Assembly (NCBI RefSeq): GCF_013912005.1 | Contig: NZ_JACESB010000015.1 | Coordinates: 1-62,377 of the forward strand | Source of the DNA: Brevundimonas sp. | GTDB taxonomy: Bacteria > Pseudomonadota > Alphaproteobacteria > Caulobacterales > Caulobacteraceae | Length of the DNA stretch: 62,377 bases | Direction: 5' to 3' | Part shown: positions 9,449 to 20,272 of the stretch, piece by piece | Layout of the letters: the number at the start of each line of letters is the position of its first letter | How positions within the stretch are numbered: the first letter of the stretch is position 1 | Made by a program: the position numbers and the translations under genes | Notes under the pieces: generated by a model | Databases searched by the model: none | Told to the model about the DNA's origin: nothing | The model's input: only the letters and a program-made list of their open reading frames with translations

Positions 9449-9483
9449 GGCGCCGGCCGCTTAAAATTCTCCTGCCCGGCGCC
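9449..9483. promoter_or_regulatory. 8-bp inverted repeat around an AT-rich centre in a divergent promoter region
   Basis: GGCGCCGG (9449-9456) and CCGGCGCC (9476-9483) are perfect inverted arms separated by 19 nt that include TTAAAATTCT, the only AT-rich stretch between the divergent Tat-signal gene and alkB. The centre could contain a -10 element and the arms an operator. No regulator is known for it. Confidence 0.3.
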
Positions 9484-9495
9484 TAACTGCGTTTC

Positions 9496-10131
9496 ATGCC
9501 GCCGCCCCGCGAGATCGACACCGGCCTGCCGGGCTTCCGCTGGTGGCCGCAAGCGCTGTCCCCGGACGCGCAGGCCGCCCTGCTGGAGGCGGTGCTGGCG
9601 GCCGCGGCGCAGGCGCCCTTCTACCGGCCGGTCACGCCCGGCGGCCGTCCCTTCTCCGTTGAGATGACCAACCTCGGCCCGCTCGGCTGGGTCTCGGACC
9701 GGGCCGGCTACCGCTACCAGCCCGTCCATCCGGTCACCGGCGCGGCCTGGCCGCCGATCCCGCGTCCGCTGCTCGAGCTGTGGGATGTTCTGCTGGACGC
9801 GCCGGAGCCGCCCGACGCCTGCCTCGTCAACCTCTACCGCGGCGCGGCCCGCATGGGCCTGCACCAGGACCGGGACGAGGCCGACCTCGACGCGCCGGTG
9901 CTGTCGGTCTCCCTCGGCGACAGCGCGGTCTTCCGCATCGGCGGGGCGGCGGGCGGGCCGACCCGCAGCCTGCGCCTCGCCTCCGGCGACGTCTGCGCCC
10001 TCACCGGACCCGCGCGGCTGGCGCGGCACGGGATCGATCGTCTTCTGCCCGGCTCCTCGAGCCTCGTGCCCGGCGGCGGCCGCATCAACCTGACCCTGCG
10101 CCGGGCCGCCGGAACCTCACGCCAATCGTGA
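9496..10131 (+). CDS. alkB: Alpha-ketoglutarate-dependent DNA/RNA dioxygenase AlkB
   Basis: Fe(II)/2-oxoglutarate dioxygenase that removes methyl groups from 1-methyladenine and 3-methylcytosine in nucleic acids. The 211-residue protein has the iron ligands His123 and Asp125 (LHQDRDE) and His178, and the 2-oxoglutarate-binding arginines in the RINLTLR motif at about residues 196-202. Length fits the family. There is no adjacent ada gene, so control by the adaptive response cannot be seen from context. Confidence 0.95.
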   Translation: MPPPREIDTGLPGFRWWPQALSPDAQAALLEAVLAAAAQAPFYRPVTPGGRPFSVEMTNLGPLGWVSDRAGYRYQPVHPVTGAAWPPIPRPLLELWDVLLDAPEPPDACLVNLYRGAARMGLHQDRDEADLDAPVLSVSLGDSAVFRIGGAAGGPTRSLRLASGDVCALTGPARLARHGIDRLLPGSSSLVPGGGRINLTLRRAAGTSRQS

Positions 10132-10188
10132 CTCGACGGCTGCGGACGCCGCGGCCACTGTCCCGCTTTCGCCGCCACGGAGCCGCCG

Positions 10189-11094
10189 ATGACCTCCCTG
10201 ATCCGCCCCGAAGGCCCGCACCCCGACGACATCCGCCTCAGCCGCCGCGCGCTTGCGACAGGGACGCTGGGCGGCCTGTTCTTCGCCGGCTATGCGCCGG
10301 CCGCCCTCGCCGCCCAGGCCGCGCCGGTGACCACCGCCGCCGCCGGCCTCGTCACGGCGGACGTGACCTTCCCCGCGCCCGACGGCTTCCAGCTCCCGGC
10401 CTTCGTGGCCCGGCCCGAGGGCGACGGCCCGTTCCCTGTGGTCGTCGTCGCCTCGGAGATCTTCGGCGTCCACGAATACATCCGCGACGTCTGCCGGCGG
10501 CTGGCCAGGGCGGGCTATGCGGCCATCGCGCCGGCCTTCTTCGTCCGCGTCGAGGATCCGGCGCCCCTGTCCGACATGCAGCGCATCCAGCAGATCGTCG
10601 CCGCCGCCGGCTACGAGCAGGTCATGGGCGACGTCGCCGCCACCCTCGACTGGGCCAGCCAGCAGCTGTGGGCGGACAGCGAACGCGCGGCCATCACCGG
10701 CTTCTGCTGGGGCGGGAAGGTGGTTTGGCAGGCCTGCGCCCGCTTCGCGACGCTCGACGCCGGCGTGGCCTGGTACGGCCGCCTCGCCCCCGCCGCGGAG
10801 GCCACGGCGGAACAGGCGGCCGCCGGCCAACCCTGGCCGGTCGACCTGGCGGACGATCTCAAATGCCCGGTGCTCGGCCTCTACGGGGAGGCCGACCGCG
10901 GCATCCCGCTGGACAGCGTCGAAGTCATGCGCAGCGCCCTGGCCCGGGCCGGGCAGACGGCCAGCGAGATCGTCGTCTATCCGGACGCCCCGCACGGCTT
11001 CCACGCCGACTACCGGGCCAGCTACACGCCCGACGCGGCGGCCGACGGCTGGCGCCGGCTCGTGGCCTTCCTCGACGCCCGGCTGAAGGGCTGA
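10189..11094 (+). CDS. Exported dienelactone hydrolase-family protein
   Basis: An alpha/beta hydrolase of 301 residues. The nucleophile motif GFCWGG contains Cys173 in place of Ser, as in carboxymethylenebutenolidase, and a C-terminal DAPHGFH supplies the catalytic His. The N terminus has a twin-arginine motif (LSRRALATG) followed by a hydrophobic stretch ending AALAAQ, so it is probably exported by Tat in folded form. The natural substrate is unclear; there are no aromatic-degradation genes nearby. Confidence 0.88.
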   Translation: MTSLIRPEGPHPDDIRLSRRALATGTLGGLFFAGYAPAALAAQAAPVTTAAAGLVTADVTFPAPDGFQLPAFVARPEGDGPFPVVVVASEIFGVHEYIRDVCRRLARAGYAAIAPAFFVRVEDPAPLSDMQRIQQIVAAAGYEQVMGDVAATLDWASQQLWADSERAAITGFCWGGKVVWQACARFATLDAGVAWYGRLAPAAEATAEQAAAGQPWPVDLADDLKCPVLGLYGEADRGIPLDSVEVMRSALARAGQTASEIVVYPDAPHGFHADYRASYTPDAAADGWRRLVAFLDARLKG

Positions 11095-11098
11095 GCCG

Positions 11099-11740
11099 TC
11101 AGCCCTTGTCGGCGGCCGCGGCGTAGGCGGCGGCCCCGGCGGCCTGGTCGGCAGGGTTCGGCCGCGCGCCGGACCCCTTCGCCGCCACCACCACCATGGC
11201 GGCGCGCACCGTCCGCCCGAACAGGGCGTAGCCGGGCTGCAGCGTCTGGATCACCTTGCCGCCCTCCACCGTATCCGAGGGCTGCTCCATCATGGCCTGG
11301 TGCAGGTGCGGGTCGAAGGCCTCGCCCGGCTCCGGCGCCACCCGCTTCAGATTGTTCGCCTCGAACGCCTGCAGCAGGGCCTTCTGGGTCAGCTCCAGCC
11401 CGGTCACCAGCCCGGCCGCGGCGTCGCCGGCGTCCTTCGGCGCCGCCTGCAGGGCGCGCTCGAGGTTGTCGGCCACGCCCAGCAGGTCGCGGGCGAACTT
11501 CTGGATGGCGTAGGCACGGGCGTCGTTGTTCTGCTGCTCCGCGCGCCGTTTGGTGTTCTCGGCGTCGGCGATCGCGCGCAGGGCGCGGTCCTTCCACTGG
11601 TCGCGTTCGGCGACCAAGGCGTCGATCGGGCCGAGGTCGTCGCCCGGGGTGGCGTCCAGCCCGGCCTCGGCGTTGGTCTCGGCCTCGCCGATGTCGGCGT
11701 CCAGCTCGGTCGCGTCCGTAGTCTCAGGGGTGTCGTTCAC
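11099..11740 (-). CDS. grpE: Nucleotide exchange factor GrpE
   Basis: Releases ADP from the chaperone DnaK. The 213-residue protein has an acidic N-terminal arm, a long coiled-coil segment ([20 protein letters not shown]) and the C-terminal beta domain with the family signature ([21 protein letters not shown]). Translation most likely begins at the GTG at 11740, which overlaps the hrcA stop by 4 nt and indicates coupled translation. The Ala-rich tail is short and unremarkable. Confidence 0.95.
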   Translation of the reverse strand: MNDTPETTDATELDADIGEAETNAEAGLDATPGDDLGPIDALVAERDQWKDRALRAIADAENTKRRAEQQNNDARAYAIQKFARDLLGVADNLERALQAAPKDAGDAAAGLVTGLELTQKALLQAFEANNLKRVAPEPGEAFDPHLHQAMMEQPSDTVEGGKVIQTLQPGYALFGRTVRAAMVVVAAKGSGARPNPADQAAGAAAYAAAADKG

Positions 11741-12825
11741 GTGTCTTGTCCGTCCAGCATCCGGCCCAGCACCCGGGCGGTGTAGTCCACCAACGGGATC
11801 ACTCGGGCATAGTTCAGTCGCGCGGGGCCGATCACGCCGATGGCGCCCAGCACCCGCTGCCGGCCCGTCATATAGGGCGCCGCGATCACGGCGGAACCCG
11901 AAAGCGAAAACAGTCGCGTCTCGGCGCCGATGAAGATGCGCACGCCCTGGGCGCTGGAGACGCCGTCCAGCAGGCCGATCAGCTGCTCCTTCTGCTCGAG
12001 GTCGTCGAACAGCACGCGCACCCGCTCGAGATCCTCGACCGCCTCCCGGTCCTGCAGGAGATTGGCCCGGCCGCGCACGATCAGCGCCCGCTCGCGCTCG
12101 GCCCCGCCGGACCAGGCCGCCAGCCCGTCCTCGACCAGCCGCGCGGCGGTGGCGTCCAGCTCGCGCCGGGCGGCGTCCAGCTCCACGCGCATCTCGCTGC
12201 GCGCCTCGTGCAGCGGCCGCCCCTTCAGCCGGGCGTTCAGGAAGTTGGACGCCTCCTGCAGCGTCGCCGGCGTCACCCCGGCCTTGAGCGGCATCAGCCG
12301 GTTCTCGACCGTGCCGTCGTCGGCGACCAGCACCGCCAGCGCCTGGTCGTGGCCGAGGGCGACGAATTCCACATGCTTGACCCCGGCGTCGCGCACCGGA
12401 CTGGCCACGATGCTGGCCCCGCCCGCGAGGCCCGACAGCAGGGTGGAGGCCTCGTCCAGCGCCTCCTCGAAACTGCGGCCGCGCCCGACCAGGCGGGCGT
12501 CGATCTCCCGCCGTTCCTCGCGGCTGATGTCGCCGATCTCCAGCAGGCCGTCGACGAACAGGCGCAGGCCGGCGTGGGTCGGGATCCGCCCCGCCGAGGT
12601 GTGCGGCGAGGCCAGCAGGCCGGCCAGGGTCAGGTCCTGCATGGTGTTGCGGATCGAGGCGGGCGACAGCGACACCCCGGTCAGCGACAGGGTGCGGGAG
12701 CCGACCGGGTCCCCGGTCTGCAGATAGGTCTCGACGATGCGCCGGAAGATGTCGCGGGCGCGCTCGTCCAGGGCCGGCAGGCTGGCGCCGGGGCCCCCGA
12801 GCGACGAGCCGGAGAAGGTGATCAT
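11737..12825 (-). CDS. hrcA: Heat-inducible transcription repressor HrcA
   Basis: Repressor of class I heat-shock operons; it binds CIRCE elements and its activity depends on GroEL. The 362-residue protein begins with a winged-helix region ([26 protein letters not shown]) and continues with the GAF-like and insertion domains of the family, ending with an [22 protein letters not shown] motif. It forms an operon with grpE. No CIRCE inverted repeat is visible upstream of hrcA here, so it does not appear to be autoregulated through that element. Confidence 0.95.
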   Translation of the reverse strand: MITFSGSSLGGPGASLPALDERARDIFRRIVETYLQTGDPVGSRTLSLTGVSLSPASIRNTMQDLTLAGLLASPHTSAGRIPTHAGLRLFVDGLLEIGDISREERREIDARLVGRGRSFEEALDEASTLLSGLAGGASIVASPVRDAGVKHVEFVALGHDQALAVLVADDGTVENRLMPLKAGVTPATLQEASNFLNARLKGRPLHEARSEMRVELDAARRELDATAARLVEDGLAAWSGGAERERALIVRGRANLLQDREAVEDLERVRVLFDDLEQKEQLIGLLDGVSSAQGVRIFIGAETRLFSLSGSAVIAAPYMTGRQRVLGAIGVIGPARLNYARVIPLVDYTARVLGRMLDGQDT

Positions 12826-12972
12826 GAGCGCGCCTCCTGCACAGGCCGGGGCGCCCCCGCCACGCGGGATCGCCGCGCCCGGCGAGGGCGGGGGATCCCG
12901 TTGTTCGATGCAGGGGCATACAGGCTCACGGTTTCAGGATAAGCACCCCCGCCATCGCTTCAAGGAGTTCCC

Positions 12973-13689
12973 ATGCGCCCGTCCGAACGCCGCCCCGACC
13001 AGCTCCGTCCGGTGACGCTCGAGACCGGCGTAAACCGCTACGCCGAGGGCTCCTGCCTTGTCTCCTTCGGCCACACGAAGGTGCTGGTCACCGCCACGGT
13101 CGAGGAGAACGTGCCGGGCTGGATGCGCAACAAGGGCTCGGGCTGGGTCACGGCCGAGTACGGCATGCTGCCCCGCGCGACCCACACCCGCGGCCGGCGC
13201 GAGGCCGCGGCCGGCAAGCAGTCCGGCCGGACCCAGGAGATCCAGCGCCTGATCGGGCGCTCGCTGCGCGCCGTCGTCGATCTGAAGGCGCTGGGCGAGC
13301 GGCAGGTGGTGCTGGACTGCGACGTCATCCAGGCCGACGGCGGCACACGCACCGCCGCCGTCACCGGGGCCTGGGTGGCCATGGCCTCGGCGCTCGACTA
13401 CCTGCGCGCCGAGGGCGTGCTGAAGACGGACCCCATCCTCGACCAGGTCGCCGCCGTCTCCTGCGGCGTCTGCGCCGACGAGCCGGTGCTCGACCTCGAC
13501 TACGAGGAGGACTCCACCGCCGAGGCCGACAGCAACTTCGTGCTCACCGGCGCCGGGACCATCGTCGAGATCCAGGCCACCGGCGAGAAGCGCGGCTTCA
13601 GCCGCCCCGAGTTCGAGCGGCTGTTCCAGCTGGCCGAAGGCGGCTGCGCCGAACTGTTCGCCCTGCAGCGGGCGGCGCTGGGCCGCTGA
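12973..13689 (+). CDS. rph: Ribonuclease PH
   Basis: Phosphorolytic 3'-5' exoribonuclease that trims tRNA 3' ends. The 238-residue protein matches the family from its N terminus ([18 protein letters not shown]) through the phosphate-binding GRSLRAVVD region and the [18 protein letters not shown] core. AAGGAG at 12961-12966 provides a good ribosome-binding site. It diverges from hrcA. In many alphaproteobacteria rph is followed by rdgB and hemW; here those two genes lie about 47 kb to the right. Confidence 0.96.
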   Translation: MRPSERRPDQLRPVTLETGVNRYAEGSCLVSFGHTKVLVTATVEENVPGWMRNKGSGWVTAEYGMLPRATHTRGRREAAAGKQSGRTQEIQRLIGRSLRAVVDLKALGERQVVLDCDVIQADGGTRTAAVTGAWVAMASALDYLRAEGVLKTDPILDQVAAVSCGVCADEPVLDLDYEEDSTAEADSNFVLTGAGTIVEIQATGEKRGFSRPEFERLFQLAEGGCAELFALQRAALGR

Positions 13690-13749
13690 CCTTTCCAGCC
13701 GGGCCGAAGCCGGTCTAGGCTGGAGTCCCGACCGACCGGAGGCTCCCCC

Positions 13750-14106
13750 ATGCGTCGCGCCGTTCTCGCTCTCGCCGTCGCCGCCGTCCTCGCCGGCTGC
13801 CAGGCGCCGTCGCCCGAGCCCGCCGCGGCGCCGCCCGAAGCCGCCGCTGCGCCGGAGATGCCCGCCGACGCGCCGCCGCAGGAGGAGATCGCCCCGGCCG
13901 CGCCGCCGCCGGAGCGGGTCGCCTGCCGCGACGAGATCGGCGAGGCCGCCGCCGCGCGGCTGGTGGAGCGCTGCGTGATGGTCAGCCCGGCCACCCATCC
14001 GCCGTGCAACGTCGCCAACCCCTGCACGATGATCCAGGGCGAGATCGACCGCGCCTGCGACATGTACGGGCCCGGGGAGACGAAGCCGGCCGAGTGCGCG
14101 GCTTAA
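13750..14106 (+). CDS. Small putative lipoprotein
   Basis: 118 residues with a signal peptide and lipobox (VLAGC, Cys at residue 17), a Pro/Ala/Glu-rich linker to about residue 55, and a compact C-terminal domain containing six cysteines (e.g. ERCVMVSP, PPCNVANPCT, RACDMYG). The cysteine density suggests a disulfide-stabilised domain in the cell envelope. No family recognised. Confidence 0.65.
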   Translation: MRRAVLALAVAAVLAGCQAPSPEPAAAPPEAAAAPEMPADAPPQEEIAPAAPPPERVACRDEIGEAAAARLVERCVMVSPATHPPCNVANPCTMIQGEIDRACDMYGPGETKPAECAA

Positions 14107-14144
14107 CGAATCCTGCAGCCTGTGGCGCCTAGGCTGCCGGGCTC

Positions 14145-15287
14145 ATGACCCCCGTCGCCACGCCGCCCGACCTCCGCGCCCTGACCACCCTCCGCTTCCT
14201 CGCGGCGGCCTGGGTCGTGCTTTACACCGCCTGGGCCTATCTGGACGTCGGGGTCGTCCCGACGGCGGTGACCAAGGGCTACCTCGGCGTCGAGGTGTTC
14301 TTCGTCCTCTCCGGCTTCATCCTCAGCCACGTCTACCTCGAGCAGGCCGGCTCCCGCCGGTTCTCCTACGGCGGCTTCCTCTGGGCGCGGATCGCGCGGG
14401 TCTATCCGTTGCACCTCGTGACCCTCGCGGCCATGGCGGGACTGGGCCTGGCCGCCACGGCGGGGGGGATCGCCGTCGACGCCAGCCTGACCGACTGGCG
14501 CGCCCTCCCGGCCCACCTCGGCCTGATCCACGCCTGGGGCCTGGCCCCGTCGGCGGCCTTCAACCATCCGTCGTGGTCCATCTCGGCCGAATGGTTCGCC
14601 TATCTGACCTTCCCGGTCTTCGCCGCCGCGGCCTGGCGTCTGCGCGCCCGGCCCTGGGTCGCCGTCGCGCTGGCCGCCACCGGCGCGATCGCCCTCTACG
14701 CCGGCTTCGAGCGTCTCGCCGGCTTTCCGCTCACCGAGGCCACCTTCCGCTGGGGCGCGCTGCGGATCGTGCCGTGCTTCGCCCTCGGCTGCGCCCTTTA
14801 CCTGGTCTACCGCCGCGCCCCGCTGCGCCACGCCGGGGCGGCGGCCCTGGTCTGCAGCGCAGGGCTGCTGGCCAGCGCCTCCCTGGCGCTGTGGGACCCG
14901 GTCACGGTCCTTTTCGCCGGCGGCCTGATCCTCGCCCTCGGCTCGCTCGCCAACGACCGCGCCGGCGCCCTGGCCTCTCCGGCGGGGGTCTACCTCGGTG
15001 AGATCAGCTACTCGGTCTACATGGTCTGCGCCCCGGTGCTGCTGGTCATGACCAACCTCGCGGCGCGGGCGCTCGGCGCCGACGACAAGCGGTTTCACGT
15101 TTTTGTGTGGCTGGGGATCGTCGCGGCCATTCCGGTGGCCGCCATGGCCACCTACCACCTCGTCGAACGCCCGGCCCGCAAGGCCCTCCGGGGGCTGGCG
15201 GCGCGCAACGGCGCCGGTCAGGAGGTGGCGCAGCCGCAGGCGGATTCGCCCGACAGGGTGCTTCAACCCTCGAAAACTATCGTCTAA
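14145..15287 (+). CDS. Acyltransferase family 3 membrane protein (OafA-like)
   Basis: A 380-residue polytopic membrane protein of the acyltransferase-3 family, which transfers acyl groups (often acetyl) to sugars of surface polysaccharides, lipopolysaccharide or peptidoglycan. Family hallmarks are LRALTTLRFLAAAWVV at the N terminus, GYLGVEVFFVLSGFILS at about residues 44-60, and the downstream RIARVYPLHL. About ten hydrophobic segments follow. There is no linked polysaccharide cluster to indicate the substrate. Confidence 0.88.
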   Translation: MTPVATPPDLRALTTLRFLAAAWVVLYTAWAYLDVGVVPTAVTKGYLGVEVFFVLSGFILSHVYLEQAGSRRFSYGGFLWARIARVYPLHLVTLAAMAGLGLAATAGGIAVDASLTDWRALPAHLGLIHAWGLAPSAAFNHPSWSISAEWFAYLTFPVFAAAAWRLRARPWVAVALAATGAIALYAGFERLAGFPLTEATFRWGALRIVPCFALGCALYLVYRRAPLRHAGAAALVCSAGLLASASLALWDPVTVLFAGGLILALGSLANDRAGALASPAGVYLGEISYSVYMVCAPVLLVMTNLAARALGADDKRFHVFVWLGIVAAIPVAAMATYHLVERPARKALRGLAARNGAGQEVAQPQADSPDRVLQPSKTIV

Positions 15288-15323
15288 GGACGAATTCCCA
15301 AGGCAGGTCGGGAACACGCCAGC

Positions 15324-15848
15324 ATGATGAAACGGCTCCAGGCCGCCGCGGTTGCGGCGCTTTTCGGATTTTTCGCGCTGGGCTTCAGCGCCCCTTCCGT
15401 CAAGGCGGAGCCTTACTGGCAGTGCGTGACCTTCGCCCGGATGTTCTCGGGCATCGAGATCTTCGGCGACGCCCACACCTGGTGGAGCCAGGCCCAGGGC
15501 AAGTTCGACACCGGCTCGCGGCCCCGCACCGGCGCCGTGCTCGCCTTCCAGTCCAGCGGCCGGATGCGGCTCGGGCACGTGGCGGTGGTTTCGGAGGTTC
15601 TCACCGACCGGGTGATCCGCGTCACCCACGCCAACTGGGGCGGCAGCCGCGGCAAGGTCGAGGAGAACGTCACCGTGGTCGACGTCTCCGACGCCAACGA
15701 CTGGTCGGCGGTCAAGGTCTGGTACAACCCGATCAACGACCTGGGCACGACCGTCTATCCGACCAGCGGCTTCATCTACAACCGGCCCTCCAGCCCCTCC
15801 GACGGCCTGCTGCTGGCCTCGGTCTCCCCCAGCGTCGGCCAGCCCTGA
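15324..15848 (+). CDS. Secreted CHAP-domain protein (putative amidase/endopeptidase)
   Basis: A 174-residue exported protein with a signal peptide ending VKA-EP. The rest is a CHAP fold: the catalytic Cys lies in WQCVTFAR near residue 33 and the catalytic His in LGHVAVV near residue 90, followed by ITHANWGG-type sequence. CHAP enzymes typically cleave peptidoglycan peptides or act on glutathionylspermidine. In Caulobacterales several such small secreted CHAP proteins occur. Monocistronic. Confidence 0.85.
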   Translation: MMKRLQAAAVAALFGFFALGFSAPSVKAEPYWQCVTFARMFSGIEIFGDAHTWWSQAQGKFDTGSRPRTGAVLAFQSSGRMRLGHVAVVSEVLTDRVIRVTHANWGGSRGKVEENVTVVDVSDANDWSAVKVWYNPINDLGTTVYPTSGFIYNRPSSPSDGLLLASVSPSVGQP

Positions 15849-15905
15849 CCGCTTGACCCGGCCGCGCCGGCGGCGCTTTCTGCGGCTCCCGCCGCGGAGC
15901 TCCCC

Positions 15906-16385
15906 ATGCGCCTTCTCGCCGTCGCCTGCCTCGTCCTCGCCGCCGCCGCCTGTTCGGACTCGCCAGCGACGGAGGAGGGGCCGGCGCTCGAGCCCGCGCC
16001 CGCGCCGAGGCTCGGCGGCGTCGACCTCGGCCGGCCGGTCCGCCTGCTCGGCACGGAGCCGTTCTGGAGCCTCGACCTGACCGGTTCGGAGATCGTCTAC
16101 GCCGGCGTCGACCGGCCCGAGCAGCGCGGGCCCCAGCCGAAGCCGGTCATCCAGGGCACGGTCGCGACGCTGGAGACCACCACCGCCTCGGGCACGCCCA
16201 TCGCCATCACCCTGACGGAGACCGAGTGCTCCGACGGCATGAGCGACCGGACCTATCCGCTGACGGCGCTGGTGGAGGTCGGCGGCGAGACGCTGATGGG
16301 CTGCGGGGCCGCGACCGCGGCGCTGGCGTCCGCCGGCGAAAGCGGTCCGGTGACGGAACGGCCCGCGCCTCAGCCGGCGGGCTGA
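15906..16385 (+). CDS. COG3650-like lipoprotein
   Basis: 159 residues with a signal peptide and lipobox (LAAAAC). The mature part has the COG3650 pattern: GTEPFWSLDLTGSEIVY near residue 50, TETECSDGMSDRTYPLTALVEV near residue 105 and a following GC. These are membrane-anchored proteins of unknown function. The two conserved cysteines probably form a disulfide. The 3' end overlaps the convergent mmcB by 16 nt. Confidence 0.8.
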   Translation: MRLLAVACLVLAAAACSDSPATEEGPALEPAPAPRLGGVDLGRPVRLLGTEPFWSLDLTGSEIVYAGVDRPEQRGPQPKPVIQGTVATLETTTASGTPIAITLTETECSDGMSDRTYPLTALVEVGGETLMGCGAATAALASAGESGPVTERPAPQPAG

Positions 16386-16828
16386 TCGCGCAGGCTGCGC
16401 AGGGCGCCCAGCCGGGCGAAGGCCAGGGTCAGCGCCTTGCGCCGGGCCGGCGCCAGCGGCGTCAGCGGCGCCTCGCGCACCACCGCCCCGCCGAAGCCGT
16501 CGGCGACGATCAGTCCGGGTTCTTCCGGCAGCACGCCCTCCGGAAACTCCGGCGCCACGGCGAAGTAGAAGGCGTCGCAGTACGGCCCGTACTCGCCCCA
16601 TTTGCGGTCGACGCGGTAGTCGTCGACGCCCGACTTCACCTCGCAGATGACGATGTCGCCCTTCGGACCCAGCGCCATCACGTCGGCGCGCCGTCCGTTC
16701 GGCAGGCCCACCTCCAGCAGCGGCGCATAGCCCAGGTCGACCAGCAGTCGCGCCGCCCCCCGCGTCACCGACAGGGTGGTCTCAGGCCGGCTGAAGACCA
16801 GCTCGATGTGCATGGCGGCCGCGGGCAT
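16370..16828 (-). CDS. mmcB: MmcB-family DNA repair protein
   Basis: Resembles MmcB of Caulobacter, a damage-inducible protein implicated in mitomycin C resistance and in translesion synthesis with ImuA, ImuB and DnaE2. The 152-residue sequence has a PD-(D/E)xK nuclease-like core: GRRADVMAL followed by DIVICEVKSG, with a downstream KWGEYGPYCDAFYFAV block. The start could be 16828 or the internal ATG at 16813. I see no LexA box just upstream, though I did not search exhaustively. Confidence 0.85.
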   Translation of the reverse strand: MPAAAMHIELVFSRPETTLSVTRGAARLLVDLGYAPLLEVGLPNGRRADVMALGPKGDIVICEVKSGVDDYRVDRKWGEYGPYCDAFYFAVAPEFPEGVLPEEPGLIVADGFGGAVVREAPLTPLAPARRKALTLAFARLGALRSLRDQPAG

Positions 16829-16870
16829 GCGGACCTTATGTTCCGCATCCGTTCCGGATTCAACCGGCCC

Positions 16871-18172
<1,302 letters not shown>

Positions 18173-18191
18173 GAACCGCAGATAGGACGGC

Positions 18192-19064
18192 TCAGCCGCC
18201 GGCGGGAGGGGGCGCGGCGATCGGGGCCGGCAGCAGCTGGGCCATGACGATACGCCAGCCTTCCGGCCGCTTCTGCCACAGGCGCATGTAATGGCCGCGC
18301 CGGCGGGTTTGGTCCCGCATCCACGCCGCCGGACCCCAGGTCCAGACCATGTCCCCGGCGTCGGAGGCGCCGCCGCCTTCGGTCTCGCCGAACTCGAAGC
18401 GGGCGGGCCAGCCGTCCAGCGCCGCCGGGAAGGCGTCCGGGCCGTCCGCCGGGGGCAGGGACGAGACGTACAGCCGGCCGTCGCCCGCGAGGGCGGCGAG
18501 GTGCGCCGCCTTCTGGTCGACCCGGGCGGCCTCGGCGAGGGCGCGCTCCGCCGCCCGCACCTCGGCGAAGGCGATCTCGGGCGAGGCCGAGCCGACCGTC
18601 GCCGTGGGCAGGAGCCGCGGCTCGCTGTCGGGGCCGGGCTGCCCGGCCGGACTGGCGTTCGCGCCGCCGTCGTAGACCCATTTCCAGGAGCCGTCGGGCT
18701 GGCGCCGCCAGATGGTGAAGTAGTGGCCGTAGGGCTCCTGGTCGCGCGCCGCCGGGCCGGTGGTGAAGCCCATCTCTCCCGACCGCGCCACGCCGGCGAA
18801 CACCGGCCACCATTCGAGCAGAGGCTCCCCCGGCTGGCGGGTGCGCGGCGCATCCCGGAACAGCGCTTCGACGGTGCGCGCCTGACCCTCGGCGATGATG
18901 ACGGCGTCCGGCACGCTCCACTTCGAGAAGCTGCCGGCCAGGCCCAGCGCGGGGAAGTCGGCGTCGAAGGCCCGCTCGGCCGCGACGATGGGGGCGGCCT
19001 CCGGCTGCTGGGCGGCCGCGGGCGCGGCGGCGGCCAGCGCGGCGGCGAACACGAGGGTGCGCAT
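18192..19064 (-). CDS. Exported NTF2-like (SnoaL/DUF4440-type) protein
   Basis: 290 residues with a signal peptide ([18 protein letters not shown]). The mature protein looks like two NTF2-like cone-fold halves: one with [15 protein letters not shown] and [19 protein letters not shown], and a second with [18 protein letters not shown] near the C terminus. NTF2-like domains bind small molecules or act as enzymes, so function cannot be assigned. It sits between hslV and hslU on the same strand and may be co-transcribed with them. The ATG at 19064 has GGCGGGAGGA just upstream. Confidence 0.75.
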   Translation of the reverse strand: MRTLVFAAALAAAAPAAAQQPEAAPIVAAERAFDADFPALGLAGSFSKWSVPDAVIIAEGQARTVEALFRDAPRTRQPGEPLLEWWPVFAGVARSGEMGFTTGPAARDQEPYGHYFTIWRRQPDGSWKWVYDGGANASPAGQPGPDSEPRLLPTATVGSASPEIAFAEVRAAERALAEAARVDQKAAHLAALAGDGRLYVSSLPPADGPDAFPAALDGWPARFEFGETEGGGASDAGDMVWTWGPAAWMRDQTRRRGHYMRLWQKRPEGWRIVMAQLLPAPIAAPPPAGG

Positions 19065-19144
19065 GCGATATCCTCCCGCCGCCAAGGGAGCGCAGCAGCG
19101 CGCCGCTGTCCCGTTAATTCGGCGAAAGGCCGGCGGGGCGGACC

Positions 19145-19702
19145 TCAGTCCAGGGTTTCCACCGTCAGGTTGCCGTTGGTGTAGACGCAGATGTCGGCCG
19201 CGATCGCCATGGCTTTCCGGGCGATCTCCTCCGCCCCCATGTCGGAATGGTCGAGCAGGGCGCGCGCGGCGGCGAGGGCGAAATTGCCGCCCGAGCCCAC
19301 CGCCGCCACCCCGTGCTCGGGCTCCAGCACGTCGCCGACGCCGGTGACGGTGAAGATCGAGCTGCGGTCGGCGACGAGCAGCATCGCCTCCAGCCGCCGC
19401 AGGTAACGGTCGGTGCGCCAGTCCTTGGCCAGGTCGACGCAGGCGCGCGCCAGCTGGTCCGGGTATTGCTCCAGCTTGGCTTCGAGACGCTCGATCAGGG
19501 TGAAGGCGTCCGCCGTGGCGCCGGCGAAGCCGGCCAGCACCCGGCCGCCGGCGAGGGTGCGGACCTTGCGCGCCGCGCCCTTGACGATGGTCGGGCCCAT
19601 CGAGACCTGGCCGTCGCCGGCGATGACGGTGCGGCCGTTCTTGCGCACGGCCAGGATGGTGGTGCCGTGCCAGGCGGGGAAGCTGGAGTCGGAGTGCGTC
19701 AT
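19145..19702 (-). CDS. hslV: ATP-dependent protease peptidase subunit HslV
   Basis: Threonine peptidase of the HslUV (ClpYQ) protease. The 185-residue sequence contains [24 protein letters not shown]: processing after the Gly would expose the catalytic Thr, a short propeptide arrangement normal in alphaproteobacteria. The rest matches the family ([38 protein letters not shown]). The start at 19702 gives the expected propeptide length of about 13 residues. Confidence 0.97.
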   Translation of the reverse strand: MTHSDSSFPAWHGTTILAVRKNGRTVIAGDGQVSMGPTIVKGAARKVRTLAGGRVLAGFAGATADAFTLIERLEAKLEQYPDQLARACVDLAKDWRTDRYLRRLEAMLLVADRSSIFTVTGVGDVLEPEHGVAAVGSGGNFALAAARALLDHSDMGAEEIARKAMAIAADICVYTNGNLTVETLD

Positions 19703-19791
19703 GCCCCCCAGATGGCGTGCGGCCGCGACCCCGGCAAGTCGACAGGACAGCGGATCAGGCCGGCAGGCCCGAGGAGCCATAATGATGCCGA

Positions 19792-19805
19792 TGTAACCTG
19801 TTACA
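19792..19805. promoter_or_regulatory. Perfect inverted repeat upstream of the BLUF gene
   Basis: TGTAAC-CT-GTTACA is a perfect 14-nt inverted repeat, 41 nt before the likely TTG start of the BLUF gene and 90 nt before the divergent hslV start, in locally AT-rich DNA. It has the form of a dimeric repressor operator. The regulator is not identified. Confidence 0.4.
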
Positions 19806-19846
19806 CGGAAAACCAGTCCCCTTTCAGTTCGAGTTCGGACAGTCCA

Positions 19847-20233
19847 TTGCTGTATCGCGTGATTTTCGCCAGTGAAGCTGTCGGTGACACCGGGGCCACC
19901 GCGGTCTCGATCGCCCACATCCTCGGAGTCTCGGTGGCCAACAACCGTCGCGACGAGATCACCGGCTGCATGATGTTCCACGGCGGCCACATCCTGCAGG
20001 CGGTGGAAGGCCGGCGAGTCGACATCGATCGTCTGCTGCGCCGGGTGCGCGCCGACCGGCGCCACCGCAACCTGCGCATCGTCAGCGACCGGCCGGTCGC
20101 CGACCGCAGCCTCGAGCAGCCGATGGCCCTCTGCGGCAACGTCGGGGACCGGCTGGCGCGGGTCGGGGTGCCCTGCCTGTCCGGGGTCTCCGCCAACGAC
20201 GCCGAGGCCATCCTCAACCTGTGCGCCGCCTGA
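19847..20233 (+). CDS. Short BLUF-domain blue-light photoreceptor
   Basis: About 128 residues, nearly all one BLUF domain, which binds FAD and signals blue light. The three residues of the photocycle are present: Tyr3 (LYRVIFAS), Asn33 ([10 protein letters not shown]) and Gln51 (HILQAVEG); the Asn-Gln spacing of 18 matches other BLUF proteins. No output domain is fused, so it would act through a partner. No ATG or GTG gives a sensible start; the TTG at 19847 places the Tyr at position 3, as is usual. An 8-residue insertion lies between strand 1 and helix 1. Neighbours give no clue to its partner. Confidence 0.82.
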   Translation: MLYRVIFASEAVGDTGATAVSIAHILGVSVANNRRDEITGCMMFHGGHILQAVEGRRVDIDRLLRRVRADRRHRNLRIVSDRPVADRSLEQPMALCGNVGDRLARVGVPCLSGVSANDAEAILNLCAA

Positions 20234-20272
20234 CGGCGTGACCTCGCGGCCGCAGCGGCCTAACAGTCGGCC

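Noticed and set aside
12826-12972. CIRCE element at the hrcA promoter
   Set aside because: No TTAGCACTC-N9-GAGTGCTAA repeat is present in the gap.
19247-19840. N-terminal extension of the BLUF protein antisense to hslV
   Set aside because: The upstream frame is antisense to hslV and low-complexity; the BLUF domain begins normally at 19847.
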